Shown here: positions 7,828 to 15,356 of the stretch, in pieces
Layout: every line of letters begins with the position of its first letter
Position numbering within the stretch: the stretch's first letter is position 1
NCBI GenBank assembly: GCA_903903365.1
Contig: CAIUYS010000321.1
Coordinates: 1-28,926, forward strand
Direction of reading: 5' to 3'
DNA from: an uncultured Methylococcaceae bacterium
GTDB taxonomy: Bacteria; Pseudomonadota; Gammaproteobacteria; Methylococcales; Methylomonadaceae
Length of the DNA: 28,926 nt
Position numbers and translations under genes: made by a program
Notes under the pieces: generated by a model
The model's database searches: none
The model's input: only the letters and a program-made list of their open reading frames with translations
What the model was told of the DNA's origin: nothing

Positions 7828-8370
7828 ATGTTGCGAGTTTATTTATTACTGTGTTGTAGTTTAGTTTCTTTTACGGTCTTTGCCGAGCAGGATGTGTGGC
7901 TGTTGATAGATACTACGGCACGAAAAATTGAAGTAAAGAAAGGTGAGCAAACGCTTGAAACCTTAAGTGAAATTGCTATCGGTCGGGGCGGGGCCGGATT
8001 GAAAAATCATCGCGGCGACAACATCACGCCGTTTGGAAGCTACCGGATAGGTTGGGTTGGCGAAAAAAGTAGCTTTCGGAAATTTTTTGGGTTAACTTAT
8101 CCTTCCGCAGAAGATGCGGAACAAGCTTTACGGAAGGGCGTTATTGACAGGCTAACTTATGAACGGATTGTCACCGCTCACCAGTACCATCAAATACCGC
8201 CACAAAACACGCCGTTAGGCGGACAAATTGGTATTCACGGTCTCGGACGTGCGGATGCAAGAGTTCATAAAGTGTTTGATTGGACTCATGGTTGCATCGC
8301 ATTGACTAATACTCAAATTGATCATTTAAGTCAATTGGTCGACACGGGAACCGTAGTTAAGATAAAATAA
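7828..8370 (+). CDS. L,D-transpeptidase (YkuD domain), periplasmic
   Basis: A 180-residue protein with a Sec signal peptide (MLRVYLLLCCSLVSFTVFA, cleavage after Ala19) and a YkuD domain from about residue 22. The catalytic region has His137 (IGIHGLG) and the Cys156 motif WTHGCIALTN. The usual form is S-H-G-C-(I/V)-(R)-(L/M); here Ala replaces Arg after Ile, a variant found in ErfK/YafK-like enzymes. Such enzymes form 3-3 cross-links or attach Braun lipoprotein to diaminopimelate in peptidoglycan. The next gene encodes a Braun-like lipoprotein ending in Lys, so attachment of that protein is the most economical role (inference). Confidence 0.9.
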   Translation: MLRVYLLLCCSLVSFTVFAEQDVWLLIDTTARKIEVKKGEQTLETLSEIAIGRGGAGLKNHRGDNITPFGSYRIGWVGEKSSFRKFFGLTYPSAEDAEQALRKGVIDRLTYERIVTAHQYHQIPPQNTPLGGQIGIHGLGRADARVHKVFDWTHGCIALTNTQIDHLSQLVDTGTVVKIK

Positions 8371-8412
8371 AGCTGGAAAATATATCTAACAGTGTTAGAA
8401 TTAATGCCAGCT
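8371..8412. repeat. Small nested inverted repeat between the transpeptidase and lpp-like genes
   Basis: AGCTGG (8371-8376) pairs with CCAGCT (8407-8412), and inside it CTAAC pairs with GTTAG (8386-8398). It immediately precedes a TATAAT hexamer, so it may be a weak attenuator or an operator of the lipoprotein promoter. No protein can be assigned. Confidence 0.4.
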
Positions 8413-8417
8413 ATAAT
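8412..8417 (+). promoter_or_regulatory. Probable -10 box of the lpp-like gene
   Basis: A perfect TATAAT lies 38 bases before the ATG at 8456 and about 26 before a good Shine-Dalgarno, GAGGA (8444-8448). No good -35 hexamer is visible at 16-18 bases upstream. A strong -10 would suit an abundant lipoprotein. Confidence 0.5.
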
Positions 8418-8455
8418 GTTTTTTTGTTGTAATAACTTTGACTGAGGAAAATAAT

Positions 8456-8734
8456 ATGAAAAAAGTAATGAAATTATCAATGATCGCAATGGTTGCCAGC
8501 TTGGTTGTTGGTTGCGCAACTAATTCAGATATCGAAGGCCTGCAATCACAAATTGACGGTTTGAAAACTTCTGTAGCTCAAGCATCATCTGATGCACAAA
8601 GCGCACAAAGTGCAGCAGCAGATGCATCTGCTAAAGCATCAGCAGCAGAATCTGCAGCTAATCGTGCTGCTCAATATGCTCAAGACACAAACAGCAAATT
8701 GGACAGCATGTTCAAAAAATCAATGATGAAATAA
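8456..8734 (+). CDS. Braun-type (Lpp/OprI-like) outer-membrane lipoprotein
   Basis: A 92-residue precursor. The ATG at 8456 is chosen because GAGGA lies 7 bases upstream and the signal peptide starts there; an upstream in-frame TTG at 8438 would put six odd residues in front. The lipobox VVGC has Cys20. The 73-residue mature part is a continuous heptad-like helix, Ala/Ser-rich in the middle (residues 48-75), like OprI and Lpp, and ends MFKKSMMK with a C-terminal Lys available for linkage to peptidoglycan. The family tethers the outer membrane to the wall as a trimer. The adjacent L,D-transpeptidase fits as the linking enzyme. Confidence 0.88.
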   Translation: MKKVMKLSMIAMVASLVVGCATNSDIEGLQSQIDGLKTSVAQASSDAQSAQSAAADASAKASAAESAANRAAQYAQDTNSKLDSMFKKSMMK

Positions 8735-8755
8735 ATCATTGTTGCTTTAGAGCAG

Positions 8756-8792
8756 AAAAAGCCCGGCGGTTTTTTACCGCCGGGCTTTTTTT
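8756..8792. terminator. Strong bidirectional terminator between lpp-like gene and rdgC
   Basis: GCCCGGCGGT (8761-8770) pairs perfectly with ACCGCCGGGC (8776-8785), extended by A-run/T-run pairing and followed by seven T. The loop is TTTTT. The T-run on the plus side overlaps the rdgC stop codon (8791-8793), so the two converging genes share one compact terminator. Confidence 0.93.
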
Positions 8793-9699
8793 ATGCCTTG
8801 TTTTCTCCGCCAAACAATTCTATCAGACGAGGCAGGAAGTTAGCCAATTCTGCTGACATAATTGAAAAGTCCACATCAAACTGGGCAGCCTCATCGTCTG
8901 TTTCAATATCAGCCACTTGATCCTGAATTAACTCAAGAAACCGCAGTCGTTTAACCGACAAATTTTCATCAATAATAAAGGAAATCCTGTCAGCCCAACT
9001 GACGGCCAGTTTAATGACTTCTTTACCGGTATCCAGATGATTTTTAATCTCAGGAAGCGCCAAATCATGGCGTTTGCAGCGGATAATACCGCCGGCCTCT
9101 TCGGGAGAGCGCAGTTCACATTCATCTTCGATGGTAATGTCGTCAGGTGCTTTATTGTTAAGCAACCATTGGGTCATGGTTGTGCTTGGTTTCTCTAGTG
9201 TGTTGAGAGGGACGGCAGGTAGTGAACCCAGCGATTTACGCAATAAACTGAGCAAATCCTCGGCACTTTTTGCCGAAGCCGCATCAACACAGACCCAGCC
9301 GCCTTTAGGGTCGATATAAGCATATATTTTGCGGGAAAAGGTAAAGGCTTTAGGTAATAGATCAAAGATAAGTTCATCTTTGACTTCAGTGCGTTCTTTT
9401 TTAGATAATTTACGTCCTTGCTGCTCTTCTTTTTCAGAAATTTTTTCCTGAACCAATTCATTAACCACAGCAGATGGGAGTACTCTTTCTTCTTTTTTCA
9501 CACACAGCATCATATAGCCGTTAGTGTTATGTACCAGTTGTTGTGCTGTTTTACCTAAGGGGGGTGTCCAGCCAAAAGTAAACTCCTCATGAAGTCCGCA
9601 AGGACGAAAAGAGAGGGCTTCAAGTTTTTGCTCCAGTTCTTCCGGGGTTAAGGTGAAAGTTTCGGTAAGACGAAAAAGGCTAAGATTTTTAAACCACAT
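8791..9699 (-). CDS. rdgC: Recombination-associated protein RdgC
   Basis: A 302-residue protein matching RdgC along its length: start 'MWFKNLSLFRLT', the 'LSFRPCG' and 'FGWTPPLG' motifs near residues 30-50, 'GYMMLCVKKEERVLPSAVVN', and 'SWADRISFIIDENLSVKRL' near 230-250. RdgC forms a ring-shaped dimer that binds double-stranded DNA without sequence preference and limits RecA loading. A normal family length (about 300) and intact start support a functional gene. It is monocistronic and convergent with the lpp-like gene. Upstream, 9700-9925 holds only its promoter region. Confidence 0.96.
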   Translation of the reverse strand: MWFKNLSLFRLTETFTLTPEELEQKLEALSFRPCGLHEEFTFGWTPPLGKTAQQLVHNTNGYMMLCVKKEERVLPSAVVNELVQEKISEKEEQQGRKLSKKERTEVKDELIFDLLPKAFTFSRKIYAYIDPKGGWVCVDAASAKSAEDLLSLLRKSLGSLPAVPLNTLEKPSTTMTQWLLNNKAPDDITIEDECELRSPEEAGGIIRCKRHDLALPEIKNHLDTGKEVIKLAVSWADRISFIIDENLSVKRLRFLELIQDQVADIETDDEAAQFDVDFSIMSAELANFLPRLIELFGGENKA

Positions 9700-9925
9700 G
9701 GTTAACTGATATCCTGTATAAATTATGACTGAGCATTATCGCAAATTTAAGGACACTACTCAGTAATAAAAATAAAATGCCACAGATTAACAGGTTAAAC
9801 GTGATGGGCGCTTCAATGAAGACTATCAATTTATGAGCTATGTTTTATGACGTTATCCAGTGAATCAGTGGCATTACAACTCAAGTTAAACAGTTACAAG
9901 TTAACGGCAAGCAAGCTTAAATAGA

Positions 9926-10450
9926 ATGACAAACAGGTCAGATATAGAGGGTTTTGCCCCCATTGTTTCCGGTAATGCCAGTGTTCTGATACTGGGAACC
10001 ATGCCCAGTGAAGCTTCATTGCTCAGGCAACAGTATTATGGACATTCCCGGAATGCTTTTTGGCCGATTATGAGCGCGTTGTACGGGTTTAATTCGGAGC
10101 TTTGCTATCAGCGTCGTAAAGAGAGGCTGATGGAAAATGGAGTGGCTGTCTGGGATGTGTTGCAAAGTTGTAATCGCTTGGGAAGTTTGGATGCCAATAT
10201 AAAGCAATCAACCATGGTAACCAATGACTTCGCCGGTTTTTTTTCTGAGTATAGCCTTATTAAGCGCGTCTTTTTTAATGGCAAAATAGCTGAGAAGCTC
10301 TATCAAAAGCGGATTTTTCCCGCTTTAAATCAGCGTTTCTCTTATCTTGAATATCGGTGTCTGCCGTCAACAAGTCCGGCTTATGCGGCATTAAAATTTG
10401 AGCAAAAGATAGATGCATGGAAAGTGATTAAAGAGCCTGTGGTAAAATGA
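9926..10450 (+). CDS. DNA-deoxyinosine glycosylase of the UDG/Mug superfamily (family 6, HDG-like)
   Basis: A 174-residue protein with the uracil-DNA-glycosylase fold. Motif 1 is 'LILGTMPSEASLLRQQYYGH', followed by 'RNAFWPIMSALYGF', the hallmark of the hypoxanthine-DNA glycosylase group. Motif 2 is 'CLPSTSPAYA' near residue 150. HDG-type enzymes excise deoxyinosine, produced by adenine deamination, to start base-excision repair. The cytosolic single-domain length matches the family. The start at 9926 has no strong Shine-Dalgarno, so a slightly different start is possible. Neighbour rdgC is also a DNA-maintenance gene, but the two are divergently transcribed and not an operon. Confidence 0.87.
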   Translation: MTNRSDIEGFAPIVSGNASVLILGTMPSEASLLRQQYYGHSRNAFWPIMSALYGFNSELCYQRRKERLMENGVAVWDVLQSCNRLGSLDANIKQSTMVTNDFAGFFSEYSLIKRVFFNGKIAEKLYQKRIFPALNQRFSYLEYRCLPSTSPAYAALKFEQKIDAWKVIKEPVVK

Positions 10451-10655
10451 ACTAGTTTTGTTACTGAGTGACAATAAGGGAGCTATTTTTAACAGGGAAA
10501 AGTTGCTGGGTGCCAAGGTATTGTTGATGCTCCTGATGTGTTCTGGAGTTAATGCAACAATAAAAAAAGCTGAAATGCAAAATCGGATTGGCTGATATTG
10601 AAGATGTCGTTGGGTTTTGTGGTGTTATTTTTTGTGTGTGATGGTTTGATATAAA

Positions 10656-11366
10656 ATGAGTAGAGAACAAGAGCAAGATCAAGAGCAGGAATACGAATAT
10701 GAGTACAATGATAAGGGTGAATTGGTTTATTACGCTGTTAGGCCGAATAAAACCCAAATAAAAAAAGAGATGGCCGTGCTTTTTGACTTAAGCGAAGAGT
10801 TGTCCGAATTGTCTGCGACGCAGGTAAAATACCTCGACCTTCCTGATAATATCCATAAAGCGGTCATTGAAGTTTCTGGAATGCCGCACAAGGGTGCGAG
10901 AAAGCGGCTCCTGAAATTTATTACCGGGCAACTGAATAAAATCGATTTGGAGCCCGTTTTAGAAAAACTGTCGCGCATGAAAAATAAAAGCGCTCATGCG
11001 GTAAGAGAGCATCATAACGTTGAGCGTTGGAGAGACAGGCTAATTGCCGGCGGTAACAATGCCCTGACAGAATTTCTCAACGAGCAGCCTGATGCAGATC
11101 GGCAGCAGTTAAGGCAGCTTTTGCGTAATATTAAAAAAGAAACCGAAGCCGGTACGCCGCCTAAATCTTCGCGTTTGTTATATCGATACCTTAAAAACGT
11201 ATTCAAGGTTGAAGGCGAACCCGATTTTGGTGATGAAGCTGACTTTGAAGAGGGTGTCGATATTGAAGACGAGGCCGAGTTTGAAGATGATGAAGGCTTT
11301 GACGAGGGTGTCGAGATTGATGATGACGCCGGGTTTGAAGATGACGACGATTTAGAAAATGGTTAG
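10656..11366 (+). CDS. darP: Ribosome-associated 50S biogenesis protein YjgA/DarP (DUF615) with acidic repeated tail
   Basis: A 236-residue protein whose residues about 25-185 match DUF615, including 'RPNKTQIKKEM', 'LPDNIHKAVIEVSGMPHKGARKRLLKFIT', given here in part, and 'RLLYRYLKNVF'. In E. coli the 183-residue YjgA binds late 50S precursors and helps peptidyl-transferase-centre maturation. Here there is an extra tail after residue 188, almost all Asp and Glu, with an 18-residue tandem duplication: F197-G214 and F215-D232 (both F-[ED]-E-G-V-x-I). The N-terminus is also acidic and Gln-rich. The tail may bind basic ribosomal proteins or rRNA-free surfaces (inference). Confidence 0.9.
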   Translation: MSREQEQDQEQEYEYEYNDKGELVYYAVRPNKTQIKKEMAVLFDLSEELSELSATQVKYLDLPDNIHKAVIEVSGMPHKGARKRLLKFITGQLNKIDLEPVLEKLSRMKNKSAHAVREHHNVERWRDRLIAGGNNALTEFLNEQPDADRQQLRQLLRNIKKETEAGTPPKSSRLLYRYLKNVFKVEGEPDFGDEADFEEGVDIEDEAEFEDDEGFDEGVEIDDDAGFEDDDDLENG

Positions 11367-11434
11367 AGGTTAAAGGTACAAGGCACAAGGTGAAAATAGC
11401 AAAACAGTTGCCTTTCACCTTGTACCTTTAACCT
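11367..11434. repeat. GGTACAAGG inverted repeat between convergent darP and DUF4389 gene
   Basis: AGGTTAAAGGTACAAGG (11367-11383) pairs perfectly with its complement at 11418-11434, a 17-bp stem with a 34-base loop. It starts next to the darP stop (11366) and is followed by TGTTTT. It belongs to the same repeat family as the one at 6003-6118 and likely ends both convergent transcripts. Confidence 0.75.
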
Positions 11435-11444
11435 TGTTTTAACC

Positions 11445-11750
11445 TTAATCCTGTTTTTCAGGCAACTGAAGTTCGGCCGTCAGATTCCAGGTAGAAAAAG
11501 GAAAAGGCATGGTTTCAGTGTTGAACGTTAGAAACAGTAATATATGGTAAGTGTAGACTGACAGGCTCCGGCCAAAACTCAGAATATTCTGGTTGGCTTT
11601 TCCGGTCAATAAGGTAGAGCCAACCTGCAATATAATAACGGCCCACAGTATCAATCTGACCAATGAGCCGATGGCTGCAAAAACCAGCATAAAGAAAATT
11701 CGTTTCCAGGTACTAAGTTGTTTCAGGTTATAGTTAATTTGTTCATCCAT
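11445..11750 (-). CDS. DUF4389 membrane protein
   Basis: A 101-residue protein. It has a charged N-terminus (MDEQINYNLKQLSTWKRI), two predicted membrane segments (about residues 18-48, FFMLVFAAIGSLVRLILWAV, and a weaker one near 66-76) and the family pattern 'FGRSLSVYTYHILLFLTFNTE', cut here. DUF4389 proteins are small inner-membrane proteins of unknown function. It follows the DUF2333 gene by 8 bases, so the two form an operon and may act together. Confidence 0.8.
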   Translation of the reverse strand: MDEQINYNLKQLSTWKRIFFMLVFAAIGSLVRLILWAVIILQVGSTLLTGKANQNILSFGRSLSVYTYHILLFLTFNTETMPFPFSTWNLTAELQLPEKQD

Positions 11751-11758
11751 AGTATTGA

Positions 11759-12781
11759 TTAACCTCGGTTCATAATGTCACGCAAATCAAGAGCGGCGGC
11801 GTTTGCCCTTGCTATATAATTTGCCATTGACAGAGAGTAGTTGGCAAACAGACCGTAGCCGCTACCGTTTAAAATCATCGGGCTTAAAACCGGTGTAAGG
11901 GCATTTTCCATGGCCTTAATCATGATGTCAACAGTACGCATTGCCCGCTTATCCAGCAGAATGTCGGCAAAGTCATGTTTTATGGCTCTCAAAATATGTA
12001 ACAAAGCCCAGCTTGCGCCACGCGCTTCATAGAAGACATCATCAATCTCCAGCCATGATACTTTGGATGTGGGTGTGCCTTTTTCATCGGCTGCCTGTTT
12101 CTCAAGATCGGTTAGTCCCGGACCATAATTACCACCGGCACTGTTTGCGCTTAATCGGGTAGATAAACCGCCCAAACGTTTTATGACAACTTCAGTGTAC
12201 TGCCAGAGATTATCTGCCCTGGAATAAAATTGCGCTTTTTTTATCGGGCCGCCGTATTTTTGCAGGCGCGACATATACTTATGCAAGGAATCAATACCTT
12301 TTTGGTATTCAGCTTCCGTTGATGGCAACGCCCACGAGTTGTGCTCGTAATAAAAATAGGGTTCTGCTATCGCCAAATCAGGATCTTCAGCCGATTGTGA
12401 TTGATCCCTGGCAAAGTGATTTCTTAGCGCGGTGGTGGCGTCACGCAACATAACCAAAGCGCCATATTCCCAGTTGGAAATATTGTCAAGGAGTACGCCG
12501 GGAGGTGCCACATCGTTAGTGATGTAACCGCCGCTTTTATGGAGCAGAACTTCAGCAATATGAGCCAGCGTGTTGGTGTAGGTATAACCAACGGGCATTT
12601 CCGATGTGTTGGTTTCTTTTGCCCGCTTGAGCGCTTCATCTTGTATATTGAACTGATCCGGTTCACTCCCCCACCACGCGCCCAGGATGATCAGTACGAC
12701 TGCGGTTGCGAGGATAAGAATGCCAAAGCCCCAGAGTATTCCTTTAGATTTTATATCGCCCAGTGTATCGCTTGCTGCCAT
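11759..12781 (-). CDS. DUF2333 membrane-anchored protein
   Basis: A 340-residue protein with one N-terminal membrane helix (about residues 14-35, GILWGFGILILATAVVLIIL) and a large helical periplasmic domain. The segment 'PVGYTYTNTLAHIAEVLLHKSGGYITNDVAPPGVLLDN' and the following 'WEYGALVMLRDATTALRNHFARDQSQS' (both in part) fit the DUF2333 family of gammaproteobacteria. Function unknown. Its partner is the downstream DUF4389 gene. The 112 bases before it (12782-12893) separate it from xerC, so it has its own promoter or is the distal part of the lysA cluster. Confidence 0.82.
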   Translation of the reverse strand: MAASDTLGDIKSKGILWGFGILILATAVVLIILGAWWGSEPDQFNIQDEALKRAKETNTSEMPVGYTYTNTLAHIAEVLLHKSGGYITNDVAPPGVLLDNISNWEYGALVMLRDATTALRNHFARDQSQSAEDPDLAIAEPYFYYEHNSWALPSTEAEYQKGIDSLHKYMSRLQKYGGPIKKAQFYSRADNLWQYTEVVIKRLGGLSTRLSANSAGGNYGPGLTDLEKQAADEKGTPTSKVSWLEIDDVFYEARGASWALLHILRAIKHDFADILLDKRAMRTVDIMIKAMENALTPVLSPMILNGSGYGLFANYSLSMANYIARANAAALDLRDIMNRG

Positions 12782-12893
12782 TTCCGGTATCCTGTAAAGA
12801 GGGTGTGTTTTTTAATAAAACAGATTGCTTTTTTATAAAAAATTTTCTGGCATGTTAGCAGGTTTTTAACTTTTTTGCTTGGGAAGCCGGTCG

Positions 12894-13802
12894 CTATTCG
12901 GATTTTTTTTTGGCTCGTGGATGTGCCTTATCATAAACAGCCGCCAGATGTTGAAAGTCAAGATGGGTATATATCTGTGTCGTACTAATATTGCTGTGTC
13001 CAAGCAGCTCCTGAACGGCCCTCAAATCCTGACTCGATTCAAGTAAATGGCTGGCAAAAGAATGTCTTAGCATGTGCGGGTGGACAGGTTCGGCAATGCC
13101 TTTTTTTTTGCACCACTGTTCCAGTCTTAGCTCGATACTACGTTTTCCGAGACGTGTTCCCCTTGTTGATATAAATAAAGCAGGCTCTTCGGCAACAACG
13201 TTTTTTAAACGCTGTTCCAGCCAGTGGTTAATCGCCGTAACCGCTTTACTGCCGATAGGTAACAGCCTTGATTTACCACCTTTACCCGAGCGTACCATCA
13301 GCGAATTATCAGCCAGATCAATATCGTTTAAATTAAGTGCTGCCAGCTCGCCAAGGCGTAATCCCGAAGAATAGAATAATTCAAACATGGCGACGTCACG
13401 AATTTCCAGGATTGAATTTGTACCCGCCTCCAGCAAGCCACTGACTTGGTCTACATCCAGCGTTTTAGGCAATTTTCTGGCTTGCTTGGGTGCTTTGATA
13501 TATTGTGCCGGATTACTGTCAGCCAGGCTTTTTTTTAGCAGAAAGTTATAAAAGCTGCGAATAGCCGATAGTTCCCTTTGCAAACTGGTACTGCCCAAGC
13601 CTTGCCGATGACGGCCGGCAATATGTGAGCGGACATCACTTTGCGTTAGATCGGCCCAGTGGACAATGGATTTGTCTGTGCAATAGCGGGCTAAGTGTTT
13701 AAGGTCCCGTTGATAACTTTTAACGGTATGTTCAGAGGCACGTTTCTCAACCGTCAGTTGCTCAATAAAGTCAGTCAGCAGTTGCCCTGCATCAGCATGC
13801 AT
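12894..13802 (-). CDS. xerC: Tyrosine recombinase XerC
   Basis: A 302-residue recombinase with an N-terminal SAM-like DNA-binding domain (about 8-100) and a C-terminal catalytic domain. The catalytic residues are all present: Arg149 (SSGLRLGE), a Lys in 'SGKGGKSRLLPIG', His243 and Arg246 (HPHMLRHSFASHLL), His269 (LLGHSNISTTQIYTH) and nucleophile Tyr278. Together with XerD it resolves chromosome dimers at dif; length and order match E. coli XerC. It overlaps the upstream DUF484 gene by 11 bases, the same dapF-DUF484-xerC order as in E. coli. Confidence 0.95.
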   Translation of the reverse strand: MHADAGQLLTDFIEQLTVEKRASEHTVKSYQRDLKHLARYCTDKSIVHWADLTQSDVRSHIAGRHRQGLGSTSLQRELSAIRSFYNFLLKKSLADSNPAQYIKAPKQARKLPKTLDVDQVSGLLEAGTNSILEIRDVAMFELFYSSGLRLGELAALNLNDIDLADNSLMVRSGKGGKSRLLPIGSKAVTAINHWLEQRLKNVVAEEPALFISTRGTRLGKRSIELRLEQWCKKKGIAEPVHPHMLRHSFASHLLESSQDLRAVQELLGHSNISTTQIYTHLDFQHLAAVYDKAHPRAKKKSE

Positions 13803-14487
13803 GGGGTGTTTGCCGTAACAAAGAAATCAAGCGAGTGCCAATGATTTCACTCATTTGAGTTAAAAACAGATTGCCCATGCTGTGATGAAAGCGATCTTCT
13901 TCGCGGCTGCCTATTGCCAGAATACCGTCAAGCTCGGTGAAATTCATGGGGATAATGGCGCAAGACTTTACGGCTATTGCCGAGTCACCGAAGAGTGCTT
14001 TGGCCTGTACCAACGTGGGTCGCCCACATTTAGGCTGATTACTGGCAAGTACTTTAAGAAAAGGTTGTAGAGCTTCGCTGCCGGGTTCAATAAACAAATT
14101 GGCAATAGCGGATTCAGGGCACTTTTTAATAATACGCACGGCGACAAAATCAGTTAAAAAATAATCAGCCAGAACGACATTAAGATTGGCCAGCACTTGT
14201 TCCAAGGTGGCGGCTTCAAGCAAGGCCAGTGTCAGTTTGTGCATACGAATAAAAGACGTATCGTTGTCACGGGCAATTTCTATCAGCTCATTGAGTTGGC
14301 TTTCCATTTCATAATGTTTGCTTCTAAAGAGTTCAAGCTGTTTTGAAATCAGGGAAATGGCTGCGCCGCTGGGATGAGGAATACTCATAAGTTCCAGCAG
14401 GTTTAAATGTTCATGGAAGAAATCGGGATGGTGCTGTAGATAGTCTTCAACTTGAGAAACACTGGGATCTTGCCTTTGATTGCTCAT
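13792..14487 (-). CDS. DUF484 family protein (GAF-like)
   Basis: A 231-residue cytosolic protein. The N-terminal motif 'VEDYLQHHPDFFHEHLNLLELMSIPHP' (in part) is the DUF484 signature, followed by a predicted coiled coil (about 40-75) and a GAF-like domain to the C-terminus, including 'LDGILAIGSREEDRFHHSMGN'. DUF484 proteins are conserved next to xerC in gammaproteobacteria; the function is not established. Its ATG overlaps the dapF stop by 4 bases (ATGA) and its end overlaps xerC, so all three are translationally coupled. Confidence 0.9.
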   Translation of the reverse strand: MSNQRQDPSVSQVEDYLQHHPDFFHEHLNLLELMSIPHPSGAAISLISKQLELFRSKHYEMESQLNELIEIARDNDTSFIRMHKLTLALLEAATLEQVLANLNVVLADYFLTDFVAVRIIKKCPESAIANLFIEPGSEALQPFLKVLASNQPKCGRPTLVQAKALFGDSAIAVKSCAIIPMNFTELDGILAIGSREEDRFHHSMGNLFLTQMSEIIGTRLISLLRQTPHAC

Positions 14488-15311
14488 AACGTCATTACTC
14501 CATCAAAAACAGAAAGGGCAGGGCCCGTCATAAACACCGGCTCACCACGACCAGACCAGCTTATCGTTAACTCGCCGCCCGGTAGCTCAACACGGACCTC
14601 ATTATCCAGCCGATTTTGCTCGATACCAATCACCACGGCAGCACACGCGCCGCTTCCGCAAGCCAGTGTTTCAGCCGCGCCGCGTTCATAAACACGGAGC
14701 TTAATGTGTTGTCGGTCGATGACTTGCATAAAGCCGATATTGGCACGTTCAGGAAAAACAGCATGGCTTTCCAAAGCCTGCCCCATTTCAGCTACCGGAG
14801 CGGTTTTAACATCATTAACCTGAATAACTGCATGGGGATTACCCATGGAAACGGCGCCAAAAAGTGTCTCCTTTGCGTTAACAGCAAGGGTATAAATAAG
14901 CGCTTCCTGCTCTGTCAGCAAAGGAATATCGACGGGATTATGCTTGGGTATCCCCATATTAACCGTTATCAGACCACATTCATCAAAACGCAGCAACAAT
15001 TGACCTGAGTTGGTATCGACGCGTATTTCGTTTTTGTCAGACAGTTTTTTATCGCGTACAAAACGCGCAAAGCAACGTGCGCCATTTCCGCATTGTGCAA
15101 CTTCACTGCCATCCGCATTAAAAATCCGGTATTTAAAATCCGCATTATCACTGACTGGTTTTTCGACCAGCAATAGCTGGTCAAAACCAATACCAAAATG
15201 GCGATTAGACAACAACCGGATCTGTTCCGGCGTTAAACTTATATGCTGATTGATAGCGTCAATGACCACAAAATCATTGCCCAGGCCGTGCATTTTAGTA
15301 AAGTTAATCAT
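14484..15311 (-). CDS. dapF: Diaminopimelate epimerase
   Basis: A 275-residue enzyme that converts LL- to meso-diaminopimelate in lysine and peptidoglycan biosynthesis. Both catalytic cysteines are visible: Cys74 in 'VAQCGNGARCFARF' and Cys218 in 'TLACGSGACAAVV'. The start 'MINFTKMHGLGNDFVVID' is canonical. It follows lysA by 45 bases, where a separate ribosome site can fit. Its product is the substrate of the neighbouring LysA. Confidence 0.97.
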   Translation of the reverse strand: MINFTKMHGLGNDFVVIDAINQHISLTPEQIRLLSNRHFGIGFDQLLLVEKPVSDNADFKYRIFNADGSEVAQCGNGARCFARFVRDKKLSDKNEIRVDTNSGQLLLRFDECGLITVNMGIPKHNPVDIPLLTEQEALIYTLAVNAKETLFGAVSMGNPHAVIQVNDVKTAPVAEMGQALESHAVFPERANIGFMQVIDRQHIKLRVYERGAAETLACGSGACAAVVIGIEQNRLDNEVRVELPGGELTISWSGRGEPVFMTGPALSVFDGVMTL

Positions 15312-15356
15312 CGATTGTCTTTCATGTTGCGTAAGGTGTGGGTCGGGTTAACGTAA

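Noticed and set aside
10461..10757. Minus-strand frame with a hydrophobic stretch that looks like a membrane segment
   Set aside because: It overlaps the start of darP in antisense and has no ribosome site; the hydrophobicity comes from the complement of the Glu/Gln/Tyr-rich darP start.
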